From Watersipora subatra (Eukaryota; Bryozoa; Gymnolaemata; Cheilostomatida; Watersiporidae), in assembly GCF_963576615.1 (NCBI RefSeq), contig NC_088712.1, positions 53,177,114-53,241,113 of the forward strand: a stretch of DNA of 64,000 nucleotides, read 5' to 3'. The stretch's first letter is position 1. Each line of letters opens with the position of its first letter. Shown one piece after another: positions 21,589 through 33,106 of the stretch. Below the pieces are notes generated by a model that saw only the letters and a program-made list of their open reading frames with translations, searched no databases and was not told the DNA's origin. The position numbers were made by a program, and so were the translations under genes.

Positions 21589-23328
21589 TGACTTTTGTTC
21601 TTACAGTCTTTACTTTGATGATCAGGATGAAGACATGAAAAGCATAGGCGTCTGTCTTTCACAAACTGCACCCTCTCTTCATGGCGGATAGCAAGAAGGC
21701 GACCACACTCTGACGTTTTGTGATTATGCATATTACAGTGAATGCAGTTGAACCTAGTTTCTTTGACAGTAGCCTGATAGCTATGATGAACTGCCTTCTT
21801 TGGCTCCTTAGCCACCGATTTAACTGGTGGTGCATTATACTGAAGAATTGGCTCTGACATTATTTTAGCCTCGTTTCTGACGAACTTAACGAAGTGCTGA
21901 AACTTGGGGTACTCTTTTTCCTTCCTTTTGTGTTCTACTACGGTTCTTCCCCAGCTACGCCTCATCCAATCCGGTAACTTTTGACTCATCTTTTCATTCT
22001 CTTGGCTGTCATTGAGTATCAGTAACTCTGGAATAGACTCACCAGCACTTGCACACTGACCTAAAAAGTCTGTAAAACAACGCAATGCAAGATTGTCTTT
22101 TGAACGAATCTTTGGCCACTGTTCAAGTTTCCTTCTAAAGGCTCTAGCAACTTCGTAGTCATTGCCATACCTTTCCTTCAACTGAGCTTTGGCGTCAAGA
22201 TAAGCGTTGTCAGACCTCAACAAGAAGTATCCACTAATGCATTCCTTTGCAGCCCCTGAAACATAGCGCTTCAAGTACTGCAATTTCTCTGTTTCTGCGA
22301 GTCCCTTTTCTTCGAACATTGAATTGAAGGACAACTCCCAATCATGGAACTCAAGAGAATTTCCAGAAAATGTTGTTATTTCTGGAGGTGGCAATTTTGG
22401 ACTGCTGATAGAATTAGCAAAGCAGTCAGCTAACTTCTGAACTACATCTATACCTTTAGTAGGAGCATGTGATTTGTCAATGATTGACTTGAATTCTATG
22501 CTAGTAGCGTTGTTATCATTGGGTATTGCCAAAGGAACAGGTAAGGTTCAAGACTAGTCTTTCAGTGTGTCTAGGTTGACTAGTCGATGTTTCGACAGTC
22601 TGTGACATTACTGGATATGTTGCTGGCACGACAGGCGTAGTTGTAGACAGCTGACTTCCCGTAAGACGGTTACGTCTCTGTGCCATCCTTTCTTCATATC
22701 GTTTCATCTCTGCCTCTAGCTTTCTCTTTGATTCCTCTATAGTTTGCTCAGCTTCAAGTAACAGTCTTTTCTCTTCTTCTTCCTCTGTCTTGTGCTGGGC
22801 AATGCGCTCCTTTGTGAGACTGACATCTGACATGAATTGTTCAAACAAGGTTTTAATATGGCTACTAACTTTATTGTCTAACAAAGAATTTAACTCATTA
22901 TACATGTCAGTGATTTTATCAACAGTATCGTTTAGATTGGCAAGAAAACCATCATGCACATCATTAGCATCAGCGTCAAAGCTACTCAAAAAATTTTCAT
23001 TGCTCTCAAGCTGTATATTAACTTGATGAAAAAGTTCTGTTTGTAAACTCAAACATCTGTTTTTTCTTGCTTTTAGAGAGAGAGCTTTTTCTCGTTTGGA
23101 CTTGCGAATGCTCGAATCAGTCATTTCAGCATTAGAATTTGCACTCGCGCTAACATCAGCACTGCGCTCTGTAATTGCGCCTGAGTCAGCATTTAACTCT
23201 GCAGCCGGCATGTCGCCACCTGCGCTATGTGTGTTTGATATATCTGATTGATCATGCGACTGTGACTCATGTGAATCACGACTGTCTGACTGGATATCGG
23301 TGTCTGAATGACCACCCGTACCCGACAT
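21450..23328 (-). pseudogene. BEL Gag: coiled-coil N-terminus, DUF1759-like capsid, zinc knuckles
   Basis: The first frame, 23328-22516 (270 codons), begins with a Ser/Asp/His-rich tail, then a charged coiled coil at about residues 171-217. The second, 22532-21450 (360 codons), overlaps it by 17 bases in another frame and has the DUF1759-like capsid (PEITTFSGNSLEFHDWELSF, LQYLKRYVSGAAKECI as motifs), then CIHCNMHNHKTSEC and CFSCLHPDHQSKDC knuckles and CQSCKKPH. The break at about 22530 is best explained by a one-base indel. The start at 23328 is the first ATG after the 5' LTR, with a leader of about 640 bases. Confidence 0.88.
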
Positions 23329-23970
23329 ATTTAAGCCTTGTAAATCAATGTCCCATCACTTTTCATGATATAAAATGCGGCAGCAAAAATGTGAGGAATT
23401 AATTTGGTCAACTTCAGCTCTCAGTTTTACAGAAAAATTAGTACTGGTTCTGCATTCCAAGAAGCTAAGTTACTATAATGTATGAAAACCATAAAATTCT
23501 TAGTTGTACTGTACTAAAGATTTGTCTAGCAAGTATGTATCTATACAATAAAACCTATGGATAACAAATAAGCTAAGACAAAAACACAAAAGTTATGTGA
23601 TGCAATGCACAGTAGTTGTTGTTATGTGGTTAGTTAAATTCTTCCTGTCATATAGTTGCGCGTGTATGCTATATACCACAGAGCTCTATTTGCTATCTAT
23701 AATGCTAATCGTTGCTTGCTTGTTGCTTGCAAGTGGTTGTACAAGTGCTTCTATGTTAGTGTGATGACTGGGTGTAATGATGAGTTAATACACCAATGTT
23801 GCTTCTATACTATATAAATGTAACTGAGCGTAATTTAATACACTAATGATGCTTTGGTTGAAGAGGACTGCTACCTGCTACTGTTGTATGATGTGGCGAG
23901 ACTGATACCTGGTACTGTACTGTCAGCTCTGCTTTCTGTTTCTTTGCACTGTTGATCAGCAAGGTTTCAC
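23329..23970 (-). other. 5' untranslated leader of the BEL element
   Basis: Lies between gag and the 5' LTR, with no coding frame. I could not assign a primer-binding site: the bases next to the LTR on the minus strand read GTGAAACCTTGCTGATC and lack an immediate TGG. Confidence 0.6.
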
Positions 23971-24652
23971 TGTAGTGTAAGGCTTATGATGTTTTCACCG
24001 TTAAGTCAAACACAAGGCAAGGTGCACTGGTCAGTGGTCATGGGTACTTTATTAACTTTATCTGAGACTGCAAGGTCTAGTTGACCGATTGTGAAACCTG
24101 TATACAAATGATAAAACTGCTAAAATATGATAATAGCGAAAGCTGTATAAAAAAGGCATGATAACATAATATGTCATAGAGTGCATGCATGCCTATTGGT
24201 ACATACAAGTACATGTAGATCAAACATGATGGCTATTAATATTGTCACTAAAATGAGATGACCAAGCAATGTAAGAAGTACTAGTAGTATAAAGTAAAAA
24301 GAAAATACAGATAATATTGAATAATAACTAACCTTTTGCGCCTTATTTCTATTATGTCACTATAATTGCTTTATAAGGAAGACCATTGTGTAGTAGTATT
24401 ATTCGTGTAATCTCAGTATAAATGTGAAGAGTATAATAGGTAAAATTTGTCAAGAGCTGAAAGCATTGACATAACAATAGCTTCTTGACTGCTGTACTAC
24501 TGGTGCTACTAGAACTAAGAGCCCAAGCTGACCTAAACTTCATAACTTTTGGAGGTAAAAAATGCTGCCGATGATTGGACACTGATATAGGCCAGTTACT
24601 ACGTCACTTGTTTTTTATTTGTTTTGGCAGTGATGACTCTAGAGTCACAACA
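23971..24652 (-). repeat. 5' LTR of the BEL element
   Basis: 682 bp, collinear with 16556-17237 with no gap seen. Ends in CACAACA, then CGTAC (24653-24657), the duplicated target. Confidence 0.93.
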
Positions 24653-24760
24653 CGTACTTCCACATATTTTGTACCTAAAACACAGCAGAGTAAAACATAG
24701 TCAACCTTTTGATACCAAATAATAATGTGAATTTTGTTGCAAGCAACCCTTTTAGGGTTT
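24653..24760 (+). repeat. Right part of the TTAA-family remnant (copy E)
   Basis: Continues from 16555 with TTCCACATATTTTG, ACACAGCAGAGTAAAACAT, CTTTTGATACCAAATAA and TTTTGTTGCAAG, the terminal repeat of TTAA copies. The terminal TTAA is no longer recognisable. Only this end of the element is left. Confidence 0.75.
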
Positions 24761-25439
24761 CGTAAAGCAACTCACTTTGATAGTGATGACATGATTAAAA
24801 AATCAATTTGAAGATTTTTAAAATGAAGGTATTCAAATGCTGGTACCTCGACCGCAAAGTATGTGTCATTGCAATGATTGCATGGAGATATGTTGCAAAA
24901 TAAGAAAAAACAATTGTAAGCTTCTACTTATAGAACTTATTTTAAATGCCAGTTCATCTTATTTGGTGATAGGCCCTTGTATATTCACTGAGGATGTTTG
25001 TGTCATGAATATAGTATAGGGAATAATTCTATTTTAGCATCTCGTGTAATAGTACATTAGTGACTCGAACAACAAGCAGCAGATTCCGATAAAAACTTAC
25101 TTTTGCAAAGAATTGGGCGACTTCTTGTTTGTGCGAGCAAATTACATTTCCACTGTTGTTTGGGCTCTGTAAAGTGATTTCTTCTAGGAGTGCAGATTGG
25201 GATGCAAAAATAAAATGATATAGTTAGTTCCTATACAGTAATTTAAATATTAGCCACAAAGTTAGTGCCTGCACTGATAGCTAGCTAAACTGACTTTATT
25301 TCTCGTGTTTGAGGGAGCAGGTACTGTTGAAAAATCTTTACAATTTTAATAAAGTGTTTACACACAACCAGTAGGGTAAAAAGGAAAGCAAGTTATAATT
25401 AACTTAATATTGAAAGGACTGGCCATCAAAGGTATAGGC
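24761..25439. other. No gene recognised
   Basis: Only short frames without motifs and no clear repeat boundary. Confidence 0.4.
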
Positions 25440-25447
25440 ATTGATAC

Positions 25448-26482
25448 TAGAGATGCCCCGATTCTAATTTCACCAGCCGATTCAGATACCGATTCGATAT
25501 ACCGATTCTTAATGAAAAATAATCCGATTCAGATACCGATTCAGATTCTTTTGTGTTGCATAGATAGTTCATTTTTTTATGCAAGTATAAATATATTGCA
25601 AAGAAAATATAAATATTAATGTATTTATTTGTTTGTATTTATGAAAAAAGATATACATGTATATATATTCACATACTGACATACCATGCATCTAATAACA
25701 AAACAGTCCATGTTTCTTGAAATATGTTATTATTAATGGTAATTACAGTTAGTGGTACAGTTTTCTCTGTGATAATGAAGTCTCTACTGCTGAACGAACT
25801 GCTGCGCCTGTACAAGTCTAAAGCAAATAAATGCGTCTTTTAATTACCGTTAGTGATTCAATTATCTCAGTGAGACGTCTTTATCTTCTATCGCTATCGA
25901 TGTAGCCAGTCGTACTGAAGGACTCGCACGCTACTGATGTTGGAGGGCAGGCTAAACACCGATAAGCCACTGAGGTTATTTTATGCAATACAAACGATAC
26001 ATCATATCGTCAGGATCAAGAGAGAGATGGATAACTTTATGCATCAACTGCTCAAATTACTTTCGCAATGCTAGTAAATAGAAACATTACACCGCATTCT
26101 TGTTGCTCGTTATGGTTCTCTTGTTTGTGATTGGCTGCAACAAATCATATCGCTGTAATTGGGAAATACCGCACTTGGTGATTACGTCCTGACTAAAGCC
26201 AAAATATTACGCAGCTGTGTGGATGTTTATTAGGCTAATAATAGACATTAAATATATTGTGTGACAGGCTCGGAAATCATTAGATAAAAGCAAGGAACTT
26301 GCAGCTGATGATTTGTTATTAAAGTAGCAGGCTTAAATACAGGTTTCTGCTAAATAGTTGATATGTAAAAAGTATCTGAAGTGTCCGATTTTTTAAGAAA
26401 AGATCGGCCGATACCGATTCAGATACTTAATACCTATATCGGCACCGATACCGATTCCGATATTGAAATCGGGGCAACTCTA
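25448..26482. mobile_element. hAT-type non-autonomous element (1,035 bp)
   Basis: Terminal inverted repeats TAGAGATGCCCCGATT (left) and, reverse complemented, TAGAGTTGCCCCGATT (right), 15 of 16 matching. The 8-bp target duplication ATTGATAC lies at 25440-25447 and 26483-26490. Both ends are followed by stacked CCGATTC and GATACCGATTC motifs, in inverted orientation at the two ends, possibly transposase-binding sites. No transposase frame is visible inside. Confidence 0.85.
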
Positions 26483-26864
26483 ATTGATACTGATTAAAAA
26501 GGTCTGAGCGACACCAAGGGCACAAGATTGGCTCAAGGCAGAAGCACTACCTTGTTAAATATACAAAGCTCAAACTAAGAGTTACCATTTATCATCACAA
26601 AAAAAAGTGATGAAGGTAGTTGAGAAGACATTTTTTGAGCTAACCAGCGATCAACATGACCAACATGTTACCTGACTATTTATAATGGGCTGGATAATAA
26701 TGGGCTGTAGTTGCGACTCAGTAAAAGCAAGATGACTACTCAGGACACAAGTAGGTTGAAACGCATAGGTCAAAAAATCTAAGCAGTCAGGACTGGCCCA
26801 TACCTCGTCACAAAAGTAATATGTGGCATTCCTTTTTAGTCGATAATTTTGTGGGTTTTCCACA

Positions 26865-27080
26865 AGCTACTGAGGTTTTCTAAGCGACTCGGTCAACTTG
26901 CAAGAAAACAGTTTATCTGGACTTGAACAAAGCCAAGTTACTAATATAAAAAACCGGTCCAATGACTGCCCTAATATTTGCCTACTCTAAATATGTCCTT
27001 TTACTTGCACTGGACACAAATGTCAGTAATATGGGGAATTGTGTTGTCCTATTTCAGCAGAAGGTGGAGAAAAGTGAGTA
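26865..27080 (+). pseudogene. Fragment of Ty3-type RT connection and RNase H
   Basis: Translated pieces in changing frames read FSKRLGQLARKQFIWT, then IFAYSKYVLLLALDTNVSNMGNCVVLFQQ, which parallel the FSK-L-RK-F-W and APVLAYPDFS-LHTDAS-GLGAVL pattern of Ty3 elements. Stops interrupt it and no other domain is nearby. It is a short relic, and the call rests on motif style. Confidence 0.45.
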
Positions 27081-27379
27081 AATAAAAGGGATCCACTAGC
27101 CATTGTCAAATTTGTGTAATACTTTCGGTCCTCAACTAATTAGTTGAAATTTCTTGATTCACATCAATCAAAATTATTTCATTTGGTTGTCCCACACTGT
27201 CCTGTGCTTACCTTATCTATGGATCTTCTTTTTAGACCCTTGCCAGGTCATCTATTGGTTGCAGACTACCTATTCAGTTCAAATTTAACAGTTTCTAAAT
27301 ACGAGTCATTGCGTAACTCTTATTTTTTGTGTCACTTGTGTGGACACTGTTTTTCTCATCATGCGTCCTCCCAGCTATT

Positions 27380-27600
27380 CTAAATCCATCATTGATGGTT
27401 GACGCTTCGGCATGTTGTGACTTTAGAGTTTTCTGGCAACCTGTATTTGAAGCGGCTATTCGCATATGGCCTGTTTTGGTAAAAAGCTTCATCACTCGTC
27501 ATCCACACCTTCTACTCTTTGCTTCCTGGCTAACACTTTAAGTAATTAGGTCAAATGTGAGAGGTACTTCATCCATATTGTGAATGTGTAGAATGAAGCG
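27380..27600 (-). pseudogene. Possible pogo/Tigger-type DDE transposase relic
   Basis: On the minus strand HNMDEVPLTFDL (27583-27548) resembles the NMDE-P-TFD block around the first catalytic Asp of pogo/Tigger (DDE_1) transposases. After two stops, a piece around 27495-27430 reads NTGCQKT, comparable to the TG-EKT block that follows in the family. Nothing else is preserved. It could be coincidence. Confidence 0.33.
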
Positions 27601-30209
27601 AGTATTCTTCGTACTTGGATGGAGCAGCTGACACACCCCAATTGACAGACTACATTTTCATTCTTCATCTAAAACATCTATTTCCATCTTGATGCCGATT
27701 GCTTTTGCCCTCAGTTCAGTTAGGACCGTATTTGGATCGTAAAAAACATCGTTGCCACTGGTTCTTTGTGCGTTGACCAAATCTTTCTGAAAAGTTTTCA
27801 GCTCGCCCCACCTACTATTATTACTTTAAAAAGCTTTTGTTATTTTTTTGGGTTGGTTCAGTTCTTCATGCTGGCATCTACATATCCTCACAATTAATTC
27901 ATTTTCTCCAAATTATGTGCAACAGTTCAGTGTTTTCTTTTCAACCACCAGCATTATTTATGCTTGAAAGCCAAATAACAGGTTTTTTCACAATAATTTT
28001 TCATGCTGATAAGGGCTAGTAGAAATTCAAAAAACGAACATCCACCCTTTTAATCACATTGTGATAGGACGGTTAATTAAATATTTCACCTGCCCTAGAA
28101 TAATGGATTTACATAACCCCACACATAAGGACCAGTTGCAAGAAGAAAAAAGGCTAGAGCTTGTCTAAATAGCGACATCTGTGGACTGCAGAGTCACATA
28201 ATTGCGAGTTACAGCATTGTCTCACTTTATTTAGAGTATGTGGATTTAATGTTTTAAAAACGATTGGTTGTCCATGATTTTAGAATATTATTTGGCATTA
28301 TCATCTACCACTCAGTCTCCTAAGCTGAACTCTTATCATCATAAGCACATTTATTCCTCATTGTAAATTGACACACCTATTACTTGATGCACTAATCCAA
28401 ATTAATGTTGTATGGGATACACCTGATTGTGTTTAAGAGACTCTTTATGGTGCTCACGGTAGTGAAGTGGTAAATATAATGGAATTGTCGCGACCTTCGA
28501 AACTGGTGTTATCACAATTCCAACTTTAGACTTTTTTTAAATGACTTGATTTATTTGTGGTAGTGCATTAGTCTGATCATACATGTTTATCCATCTGCCG
28601 TTGTCACTAAAAAATAAACCAGATAATAAACGTGATTAAATCACACTATAATATAAGCCACAGCGTTTAATGTGTAAAAAGGTAGCTGCTTGTAGTCTTG
28701 AATGTAGTCTGAAACAAAAGAATACTATTCCTTAGGTGAGAAGACATGCGGTTCAAAACTGATTAATAAAACCTTTATCAAAAAGCCATCTTTGAACAAA
28801 TACGGTTAGAATGGCATGCTAAGGAAACATTTATTACAGGTTTATACTAACTTTCAATGGATCATGGGTAAATCAACAATTGGAAAGTTGATATGATTTT
28901 GTTTTGCACACTTTTGCTGAAGCAAGTCAAGACAACTAGTTGGTGACCTTGAAGTGCTGATCCGCTATTTTGGCGACCAGAAAATTAAGCATAACTATGT
29001 TGTGATTGTATTGATCATGACCATGTTGGGTGTCCAAAAAGACCATAACATCACTCACACGCAAGAAAATTGACTCGATGAAATTTACCTAGTAAAAAGT
29101 TCATATCTAGTCCAAAAAATCTAGCTATGGATGCCTTGCATCAGTATAAACGGGTTACGGTGAATTGTAGCAAAGTGGCCACATACCTAAATTTCGAAAG
29201 TTGAAATTCGGAAAACCTAAAAAAATTCCATTAAATTGGATGTGTTATGCGTATGAAGCTTATTGCAAACATAAAATCTAACTTGACTATATGACAGTGG
29301 CAAGCATTTCAATAATAATTTTAGCAGCATTGGATGGAGTATCTGGTTTAAAGCCATCGGCAACTGACGTGAATTCTAAAACGATTCAGTTCTTATTGAC
29401 ACTCAGTTCCTTTGTTGTTTACTAATTTTGTGGAATTGAGAAGCGCTTAAAAATCTATAGCTGTACATAGAATATATTTCAATCGATCAATTTCCACAAG
29501 CTTGATTACTAGTCCTTTTAGCATTGAGAATTATTATACTAAGCAAGCTTTTATTGATTCATAAGAATTTAGGTTAAATTCACAAATGCTGGTATTCATT
29601 TGCCGTGGTCAATGCTGTAGTTTTCCTTTTGTATATTGCTTCCATAAATCTTTTGTATTATTCATGCGTGTTGTATTATTGCAGGGATGTGAAATATCTC
29701 TATACTTGGAGCGCTGTAAACTGTTGACGCTGTGCATCTGCAAAGCACGACTGGTTTGCTTCCAGGTTGGTATGCTTATGTATGCGTTATTAATTATTAT
29801 TACTGAAGCGTGGCTTTCTTGCCTATCAGCCTTGGCTTTTGTGGTTAGATCAGCCCAGTTGTCACTTGCTTTCTTCAGATTGTTCTAATTTGTCATTTTA
29901 GCTATGCGTTACTAGAGTCAGTTTCGTAATCCTGTCTCCATGGTCCCTTATTCAGTCTAACCTTTATTTGTGAGGTGCTAATGTTTTAAAATATCCTGAA
30001 ATTTAAGAAAGCCTTTCAACTCTTTTGCTACGCTATTAATTTTTCGCTCGGGCATAATTAAATATTCAGTAAAACCTATTTGACAGTAAGTTGTCATAAC
30101 ATTTCAATCACAAAATCTGTGACAAAGATTTTGAGTGAATTGATCCACGTAAAATTTGACATCGGATGTGTTCGTAAAAGCAAATCAACAAATGGGGGCA
30201 GGCTGAGCA
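27601..30209. other. Gene-poor stretch, no feature supported
   Basis: AT-rich, with frames of at most about 100 codons. The longest (29586-29888) is Cys- and Leu-rich with no motif. No inverted or direct repeats of note were found. Confidence 0.4.
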
Positions 30210-30251
30210 TAGGGGAAAGGGCAAAGAGTGTGCTCTTTGCCCTTTCCCCTA
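30210..30251. repeat. Perfect 19-bp hairpin with 4-base loop
   Basis: Left arm 30210-30228 (TAGGGGAAAGGGCAAAGAG) pairs without mismatch with 30233-30251 around the loop TGTG. The arms are purine-only on one strand apart from the T and C. Confidence 0.92.
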
Positions 30252-30549
30252 CTACCATAAGTAACAACCTGAGCATGCTCCGAGTCATTGTTACTAAGGC
30301 TTACGGCACTATAATTATGGTTGTATTTTAGAAGTAGGTTAATCAGTGTCAGCAGCGCTATTACTCATTAAATCATCATCAGAAATCTATTAATCTACAA
30401 TTTGTAAAGCATTGGTATCTGTAATGGGTAGGACACGGCTTCTCATTGCGATAACAATTTACTTGCAAAATGAACTCAGCTTGGGGTGAGCTGTAAACAT
30501 GGTTTTTTAAGAGCTCAATTTAGCCAGCAAATTGTTTCCTTTTGTTTAA

Positions 30550-31219
30550 CTCTTTGGCTGGGTTAAAGCCCCGCAAAAACACCCGAGAAAATCGTGTAAT
30601 TTATTTTTGAAAATTCAAAAAAATCAGTATTTTATGAACATGCTCAAACTGAAATGTATTTCTATGAACAAAATCTTTTGTACACAAACATTCATTTACA
30701 TATCTACTACTACAAAAACTACAACCATGTACAACTGTCCCTGTATGAAATGCTTGGAAGCATTCCTTTCGGTAGAGTTCAACGCTATAACGTAGCCGTG
30801 CGAGCTACCATAACGATCGCTTTTCTCTGTATATTTCAAGTGAATTAAGTCCAAAAAGTTTACATCACTTCTATATCTTCTGAATTATTTTTATTCTGAT
30901 CAGACTAAAGATCACTAACGATCGCATGATCAAATAAATTTTTATTTTATCGTTTTGAACGGCAAGCCGATGTTGACTGGTTTTTCCAACTTTTATTATC
31001 TTCCAAGGAGGCGCAGACTTCTTTCAGATAATCGTTTCATATGGTAATTCATTGACAAATATCTTGTTGATGATATTTGAAACTTACTAGCATTCATATC
31101 CTTTGTTTAACATTAATTTACTAGGCGACAGCTTTATAAACATCTACCGAAAGAGACATAAATGTCGTTTCCCCACGCAACCGATAGACGACATTTTTGT
31201 CGTTTCCTCAGCCAAAGGG
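30550..31219. mobile_element. piggyBac-like MITE (670 bp)
   Basis: Flanked by TTAA at 30546-30549 and 31220-31223. The ends are CTCTTTGGCTG (left) and, reverse complemented, CCCTTTGGCTG (right), one mismatch in 11. TTAA plus CCCTTT-type ends are typical of piggyBac relatives. There is no transposase frame; an inner inverted AAATGTCGT pair lies near the right end. Confidence 0.7.
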
Positions 31220-31223
31220 TTAA

Positions 31224-33106
31224 GGACGAATCAATCATAAATTTGTTGTACGAAGCCGCACCACATGGCTTTTGGCCATACTTCACGCTGTGCCGAGTCG
31301 TACAATGCCGATTTTAGTGTGCAACGAGTTAATTGGTCGGTGCTTATTGATTCCTGTTAGGATAGTCGGAAATCATTCACGACTAAAAAGTTTTAGCTTA
31401 CCATTTATACACCTAGCTTGGAAACTTGAAACAAGTTCGGTATCAAATATTTAGTTAGCAACTAGCATTATCGGTATCTTGTCAGCTTCTCTTCACGATG
31501 TTGTTAGCGAGTGGCAGGCCAAGGTAGGCAAATCCAAATATAGTTTCAGTGTGAGTCAAATTTCGAGTTGCAAATGTATTTATGAGTTATCAAAGGTTTC
31601 TTGAAGTGTGGAACAAATTAATCTGGTGTTTCTTATGGGAATTTTTGACAAAGCGTTAGATAATTTTAATATACAAAGCAGTTGTTCGAACGAATTAAAT
31701 TCATTTGTGGAAGTTCAACTGTAATCAATTACAAATTATTAGTTAAAGCTATTCTTACTGGCCCAAAGGCGGGATTAGGTACTAGTCTAGCTCTCTAGAT
31801 GCATTTTCTTAATGGGTTGTGTTTACTAGGATTGTGACAAACCATTTTATTTTACTATATTTGAAAATCAGGAATGCTTTTTATAATTAATAAGTCAGTT
31901 TTTATGGATTCATGTTAATTGATGTGTTCAATTAAAAGTTCAAAAGCTGATTTGAAAAGTTGGAACAAGTCCCATATCAGAAATCTTTTCGTTATGCAAT
32001 CAACTTCGCTCTGCAATCTTATTGGCAAGATGCAGTCCAAAGTAGGTAGATTTAAATTTAGTTTCTGCTTGTATATAATATAAGTTGAAGCCCCCTCATT
32101 GTAACTATATTGAAAACATATAAATTTATATATTATATACATATTTACACATGAATATAGATATGTGTATAGATGTATATAGATTTTATAAGTCTTCTAT
32201 CATTTCTTCTATAAGATTCACTTGATCTATCGCAATATAAAATTTTATATATCTATTATTTGTCTGACATTTCTATTCCTCCTTTGAACAACCTGATTAC
32301 ATACTGTGTTGGTGCACTGCTCTCACCTTATATTCTGAGTTGGCCTTTTCCGTTGGTCTTATCCTTGATGACTGCAGTAATAGTACGACCTTCTGTATGA
32401 TCACCAAATACTCAACAAAGGTTTTTTGAGAAAATTTATACCACACCATTTGGTGGAGGGCAGCAAAAAATGCAAAGTTAGGAATTATCTTCTATTTCAT
32501 TATAGACACGATTGGAAAAACAAACAACTCTTTGTAGCACATAGTGATTATTTTTTGGTAATTTACTGTATAAAATACAATAAATTATAAAATAATATAT
32601 AAAATAGAAGTATATAAATACTTCTGAACCAATATTTGAAAATTATTCAGTGTAGAGGCTGTTAAATTCCCTTCCTCCTTGATATTAGAACGAAGCCACA
32701 CTACCATAGTATATCTTTTTTTTTATTATTCCCATTCAGTAGAATTATGGAAGAAAATTTTGTAAAACTGTTTCTTTGCATATTCATCCCACATCTGTTC
32801 GTTCGGGATGTTAGTGAGAATTGCGGTCTTCCACTAGCGACAGAGAGCATTGACTAGCGCCAGTAGTGTCAACCACTACAGTATCATTAGTCTACCCAGT
32901 GATCGTGATAGTCTTTGGTGATGCCTATTCTTTTTGCATTCTTTATTATCCTTTTGCTATTATCATTTGTATATGTTTTCTGTTTCAATCTAGTATGGAT
33001 GTCGAGGAGGATCTGATCTCGTGTTCTGCACCGATAGAAAGGTACTACTTTTACTTTTGTATGCTTTTTCAATATCACTTTTCATAAAAGTTTGAAAGGC
33101 TCTTCA
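31224..33106. other. No gene recognised; AT-rich
   Basis: Contains TA-rich simple sequence around 32110-32250 and 32560-32620. A possible tiny exon at 32994-33041 is discussed as a finding only. Confidence 0.4.

Larger units (their letters stand above)
16556..24652 (-). mobile_element. Complete BEL/Pao LTR retrotransposon, minus strand, inactivated
   Basis: An 8.1-kb element with LTRs of exactly 682 bp at both ends and the 5-bp target duplication CGTAC (16551-16555 and 24653-24657). The minus strand encodes gag, protease, RT, RNase H and integrase in BEL/Pao order with the DUF1759-like, DUF1758-like and DUF5641-like parts of that family. It is broken by several frameshifts and at least one nonsense codon. 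It sits inside an older TTAA-family copy. The LTRs differ at about 16 positions by eye. Confidence 0.95.

Noticed and set aside
17984..23402. Plus-strand frames across the BEL element
   Set aside because: They are antisense to the well-supported minus-strand gag-pol.
29586..29888. 100-codon Cys/Leu-rich frame
   Set aside because: No motif, no splice or promoter context and no repeat relation; consistent with chance.
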